Below, piece after piece: positions 7,439-10,219 of a stretch of DNA of 10,219 nt. The translations under genes and the position numbers were made by a program. The notes beneath the pieces are model-generated. The model was not told the origin of the DNA and made no database searches. It saw nothing but the letters and a program-made list of their open reading frames with translations. The stretch's first letter is position 1; the number at the start of each line of letters is the position of its first letter. The stretch comes from ChocPot-Mid sp964511865. GTDB taxonomy: Bacteria > Bacteroidota > Ignavibacteria > Kapaibacteriales > UBA2268. The stretch covers positions 1-10,219 of the forward strand of contig CAZEHW010000123.1 of the NCBI GenBank assembly GCA_964511865.1, in the 5' to 3' direction.

Positions 7439-7490
7439 TATTGACGATTATGTTAAGAATTACCTGATTCAGGATTGGAAATTCTTGTAA
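7431..7490 (+). pseudogene. Out-of-frame remnant of the hldD C-terminus
   Basis: In the frame +1 to hldD, codons 7431-7490 read ENSIDDYVKNYLIQDWKFL and then TAA. This resembles the last helix of HldD-type epimerases, where a (S/G)-(I/V)-x-(D/E)-Y-(V/M) segment ends the protein. Family members have about 12 more residues (the A-G-Y-x-x-P-F region) between K-L and this helix. An out-of-frame deletion of roughly 35-41 nt (length 2 modulo 3) near 7424-7431 would explain both the missing piece and the frame change. Confidence 0.65.
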
Positions 7491-7547
7491 TTAATAATTA
7501 AAAATTAAAAAATTTAGAGTTTTTTGAAAGTTTTAGAAAAACATTTT

Positions 7548-7585
7548 CAATTTTAAATTTATATTTGATTTTAAATTTTAAATTG
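7548..7585 (+). repeat. AT-rich inverted repeat before atpG
   Basis: A 13-bp arm at 7548-7560 matches the reverse complement of 7573-7585 at 12 of 13 positions, with a 12-nt spacer. Apart from the end C-G pair it is all A/T, and no T run follows, so it is not a terminator. It lies in the AT-only spacer between the hldD remnant and atpG, which might also hold a promoter for atpG; I see no convincing one. Confidence 0.4.
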
Positions 7586-7621
7586 TTTAAAAAAAGGAAT
7601 AATAATTTAGGGATATAAAAG

Positions 7622-8524
7622 ATGCCAACACTAAGATCAATAGGAAGAAGAATAGTAGCTGTACAAAATACTGCAAAAATAACTCAGGCAATGAGAATGA
7701 TTTCTGCAGCACAATTAAAACGTGCTCAAAATAATATTGAATCGGCAAGACCATATGTTTTAAAATTATCTGATATTTTGGGTAATTTAGTAGAAGCAGT
7801 TGGAGAAGATTACAATCATCCTCTTATTGACAAACGTAAAGATGTTAAAGGAATAACTCTGATTACAATTGCCTCAGACAGAGGTCTCTGCGGAAGTTTT
7901 AATAATAATCTTTTTAGATTTGTTTTAAATTATATCAATAATGACCTTTCTAAAGAGTTTCCGGAAGCAAAGATAAATATGATTACCGTTGGTAAAAGAA
8001 CAGGACAATTCTTTAAAAAGCAAGATGTAGAAGTCAAAAAAGATTATTCAGGCATTTTCTCCAATCTTAATTTTGCTGTTGCAAAAGATATAGTTAGTAT
8101 TGTGAAATCCGAATATATGGAAGGCAAAGTTGATAAGGTTATTATAGCATTCAATGAATTTAAAAATGTTATCGTCCAAAAACCTAAATTAATTCAATTA
8201 TTACCAATTGAATCAACCCAAGAAAAACCCGTTAAAAAAGAGAATGAAAAAGCTTTAGCGAATCTCGATTATATTTTTGAACCGGAACAAAAGTCAATTT
8301 TGGATGAATTACTGCCAAAACATGTTGATATTCAGCTTTGGAGGACATTACTCGAATCGTTTGCGGCTGAGCAAGCGGCAAGAATGATGGCAATGGAAAA
8401 TGCAACCAAAAATGCCAATGACCTTATTAAACATTTGCAACTTGTATTTAACAAAGCACGTCAGGCATCAATTACAAAGGAAATGCTTGAAATAGTCAGT
8501 GGTGCTGAGGCATTGAAGAAGTAA
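7622..8524 (+). CDS. atpG: F1Fo ATP synthase subunit gamma
   Basis: Gamma is the central rotor shaft that couples c-ring rotation to catalysis in F1. The 300-residue length is near normal (E. coli 287). The N-terminal helix has I-T-Q-A-M-R-M-I-S-A-A-Q-L-K-R-A-Q (about 20-36). The Rossmann-like middle starts with A-S-D-R-G-L-C-G-S-F-N-N (about 83-94). The C-terminal helix has the family pattern E-x-x-A-R-M-M-A-M-E-N-A-T-x-N-A and ends R-Q-A-S-I-T-K-E-M-L-E-I-V-S-G-A-E-A. A Lys/Glu-rich insertion near 200-215 accounts for the small extra length. TAGGGA about 8 nt upstream supports the start. It is the last atp gene and is followed by a strong terminator. Confidence 0.97.
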   Translation: MPTLRSIGRRIVAVQNTAKITQAMRMISAAQLKRAQNNIESARPYVLKLSDILGNLVEAVGEDYNHPLIDKRKDVKGITLITIASDRGLCGSFNNNLFRFVLNYINNDLSKEFPEAKINMITVGKRTGQFFKKQDVEVKKDYSGIFSNLNFAVAKDIVSIVKSEYMEGKVDKVIIAFNEFKNVIVQKPKLIQLLPIESTQEKPVKKENEKALANLDYIFEPEQKSILDELLPKHVDIQLWRTLLESFAAEQAARMMAMENATKNANDLIKHLQLVFNKARQASITKEMLEIVSGAEALKK

Positions 8525-8543
8525 AGTATTGTATTTTAATTGT

Positions 8544-8572
8544 AAAAAGCCCACAAATTGTGGGCTTTTTTT
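8544..8572 (+). terminator. Intrinsic terminator of the atp cluster
   Basis: AAAAAGCCCAC (8544-8554) pairs perfectly with GTGGGCTTTTT (8560-8570) across a 5-nt loop, and the T run continues to 8572. The GC core plus a seven-T tract make this the only textbook Rho-independent terminator in the window. The matching A run on the left could let it act on the other strand, but no reverse gene faces it. Confidence 0.93.
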
Positions 8573-8600
8573 AGCTTTTATTGATTTAGATTTATAATTT

Positions 8601-9323
8601 ATGGAATGTATTTATTATAAGGAATTAGACGAAAAATCTGAAATAATTAAAATTCTTAGCAATACTAATAAGGAACAAATTAAACATTTAAAAGCTCTCA
8701 GATTAAAAACCGGAGAAGATATATTACTGTCCAACGGCAAGGGTCTTTGTGCTTTTTGTTCTCTTTCAGATTATTCGAAATCGGAATATATCTTTAAAGT
8801 AAAAAAATTACTAAATAATCATGGAGAACTACATTATTCCCTTGGTTTAGCTTTAGGTATTTTAAGCGATAAAGCCAGATTAGAGTTTGCTCTTGAAAAA
8901 GCTGTGGAATTAGGTGTTACAGACTTTTTTCCCTTAATTACTAAATACACGGAAAATAAAAAAATAAACCTCGAAAGATTGAATAGCAAAGCTATAGCTG
9001 CGATGGAACAATCAAAAAGAGCTACAAAAATTAATATCCATCCACCTATTGAGTTTAAAAATATAACTGAGTTTACAGGTGGATATGATAATATTATACT
9101 TGCTGATGAAAATGGCGAAGACCCTGAAAATACTAATAATTTAACATCAACACTATGTTTTGTAGGTCCTGAGGGAGGATTTAGCAATGATGAAATAGAA
9201 ATTATTTATAATCTGAAAAAATTCTGCTCATGGAAATTAGCAAATCGTAGATTAAGAGCTGAAACAGCAGTTGTGTCCCTATTATCTTTTGCATCAATTA
9301 AGATGAAATTAGCTAAAAAATAA
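8601..9323 (+). CDS. rsmE: 16S rRNA (uracil1498-N3)-methyltransferase RsmE
   Basis: RsmE uses S-adenosylmethionine to methylate N3 of U1498 in helix 44 of 16S rRNA. The 240-residue product has the usual length. The N-terminal PUA-like domain (about 1-70) includes Q-I-K-H-L-K-A-L-R and a G-E-D-I-L-L-S-N-G-K-G turn. The SPOUT trefoil-knot domain has A-L-E-K-A-V-E-L-G-V-T-D-F-F-P, then M-E-Q-S-K-R-A-T, and the knot motifs F-V-G189-P-E-G-G193-F and L213-A-N-R-R-L-R-A-E-T-A223. The ATG at 8601 gives the expected N-terminus, although no Shine-Dalgarno site is present. It lies just after the atp terminator and so should use its own promoter; a TATAAT at 8593-8598 is too close to the ATG to be easily interpreted. 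Confidence 0.93.
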   Translation: MECIYYKELDEKSEIIKILSNTNKEQIKHLKALRLKTGEDILLSNGKGLCAFCSLSDYSKSEYIFKVKKLLNNHGELHYSLGLALGILSDKARLEFALEKAVELGVTDFFPLITKYTENKKINLERLNSKAIAAMEQSKRATKINIHPPIEFKNITEFTGGYDNIILADENGEDPENTNNLTSTLCFVGPEGGFSNDEIEIIYNLKKFCSWKLANRRLRAETAVVSLLSFASIKMKLAKK

Positions 9324-9433
9324 GTATATAAATGTTAAAGGTAATTATTTAGTCTCAGGTTTTTTGGAATAAGATTTTTTTTTTGTTATTATTTACATAA
9401 ATTGCTTAATTGAATAACAACGAAATACGAAAT

Positions 9434-10219
9434 ATGAAGAAATTACTGTCAGTACATTTTGGAGAAAAAAGAACATATTTTACAATATTAGAATCTACAC
9501 TTAAAGGTTTAGAACTAAAGTATATTAATTCTGATAAATTTATTCCTGAACTCGAAGGATTTGATTTACAAAGTTATTATTCAGATTCACTAAAACCTAT
9601 AACAGATGAATTTATATCAGATATTGAAGGAATTAATTTAGTTTTACCATCGTATTTATACCATTATTCAATCATCCCTCAGCCCAAGGAAATAAACCTT
9701 GAAGATTTACGAAAACTATGCGAGCTTGAAATTCGCTTAAATTTTCCAAATAATGCTTACGAAGATTTTTCAGTAGATGCCTATCCCCTTTTTAGTAGTA
9801 ATGGAAGTAATAAATATATCATGGCTGTTTTTTTTCGTAATTCAATTATCGAAAATTGTAAATTTTTATTTTCAGATTTGAATTTACCAATTGAAAGAAT
9901 AATGCCACCCCCAATTGCTTCATTAACCTCATTAATATTTAATTATCCTGAGATAATCCAAAAAAATACTGCTTTGATTTCTTTTGGAATTCATAGTATG
10001 GAATTCTCTGTCTTTTCAAATGGGAAAATAGTTTATCATTCAAATTTTGTTGATAACGATAAATCTATTTTTTATGAAATCATTAAGAATGAATTTGAAA
10101 AAGCTGAAGAACTAATTACTGATAGAATTCAGTACTTGTTTTTAATGGGTGAATCTTTAACACCGGAAATAATTGATGAATTTAAACATCAGTTTGATAA
10201 ATACAAACTGAGTGTTAAC
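9434..10219 (+). CDS. PilM-like actin-fold protein (3' partial)
   Basis: An ATG at 9434 opens a frame of 262 codons with no stop before the window edge, so the protein continues to the right. It resembles PilM/GspL-type actin-fold proteins that sit inside the membrane and bind the pilus-assembly partner PilN. Supporting features are a first beta-hairpin (L-L-S-V7-H-F-G10), a V-L-P-S-Y-L-type strand near 73-78, an E-L-E-I-R-L-N-F-P segment where PilM has its E-x-x-x-x-x-P helix, a second beta-hairpin A180-L-I-S-F-G185, and M238-G-E-S-L-T-P before a helix. The acidic residues normally found in the phosphate loops are replaced (H8 and S183 positions), so nucleotide binding is doubtful. The family call is from fold pattern, not strong identity; only the coding status is secure. 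It starts 110 nt after rsmE with no clear ribosome binding site. Confidence 0.75.
   Translation, partial: MKKLLSVHFGEKRTYFTILESTLKGLELKYINSDKFIPELEGFDLQSYYSDSLKPITDEFISDIEGINLVLPSYLYHYSIIPQPKEINLEDLRKLCELEIRLNFPNNAYEDFSVDAYPLFSSNGSNKYIMAVFFRNSIIENCKFLFSDLNLPIERIMPPPIASLTSLIFNYPEIIQKNTALISFGIHSMEFSVFSNGKIVYHSNFVDNDKSIFYEIIKNEFEKAEELITDRIQYLFLMGESLTPEIIDEFKHQFDKYKLSVN

Noticed and set aside
8593..8598. Perfect TATAAT just before rsmE
   Set aside because: It ends 2 nt before the well-supported ATG, so transcription would begin inside the gene, and no -35 element lies at the right distance.
8834..9187. 117-codon reverse-strand open frame inside rsmE
   Set aside because: The sense strand carries all RsmE motifs here; the reverse frame is a by-product of their codons.
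9324..9433. Terminator or RNA gene in the T-rich gap after rsmE
   Set aside because: There are T runs but no inverted repeat before them, and nothing resembles a tRNA or a riboswitch.

Overview
The window is an AT-rich stretch of a bacterial chromosome. It is dominated by one F-type ATP synthase gene cluster, and all genes read on the + strand. I favour a member of the Bacteroidota/Chlorobiota/Ignavibacteria (FCB) assemblage. The reasons are the long extra N-terminal domain on ATP synthase subunit a, the split ATP synthase layout (beta and epsilon genes absent), the mostly weak Shine-Dalgarno signals and the low GC content. The presence of hldD suggests an LPS-making, Gram-negative envelope. 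I cannot name the genus from sequence alone.

Layout. (1) Positions 3-1304: the 3' part of a secreted protein with an FG-GAP-like motif and a CBM9-like beta-sandwich; its start lies left of the window. (2) 1305-1503: an AT-rich intergenic region, the likely place for the operon promoter. (3) 1504-8524: atpZ-like, atpI-like, atpB (a), atpE (c), atpF (b), atpH (delta), atpA (alpha), an inserted hldD-like epimerase gene, then atpG (gamma). (4) 8544-8572: a strong intrinsic terminator that closes the cluster. (5) 8601-9323: rsmE, a 16S rRNA m3U1498 methyltransferase. (6) 9434 to the right edge: an open reading frame for a degenerate PilM/actin-like protein that continues out of the window.

How the genes work together. 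AtpZ and the AtpI-like protein are small membrane accessory proteins of the ATP synthase. Subunits a, c and b form the membrane Fo motor, delta links the stator to F1, and alpha and gamma are F1 subunits. The c subunit lacks the usual Na+ ligands, so proton coupling is expected. Subunits beta (atpD) and epsilon (atpC) must be encoded elsewhere. atpE has the strongest ribosome binding site in the window and is followed by two perfect hairpins, which fits the need for many c copies per enzyme.

Most notable points: an LPS-heptose epimerase gene sits between the alpha and gamma genes, and its 3' end appears broken by a small out-of-frame deletion whose remaining C-terminal codons are still readable in another frame. 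Subunit a carries a long hydrophilic N-terminal domain with no visible signal peptide. The final gene looks like PilM but lacks the acidic residues of the nucleotide-binding motifs. I found no CRISPR array, tRNA, rRNA, insertion sequence or clear novel defence-type system. No gene-free stretch exceeds 300 bases.
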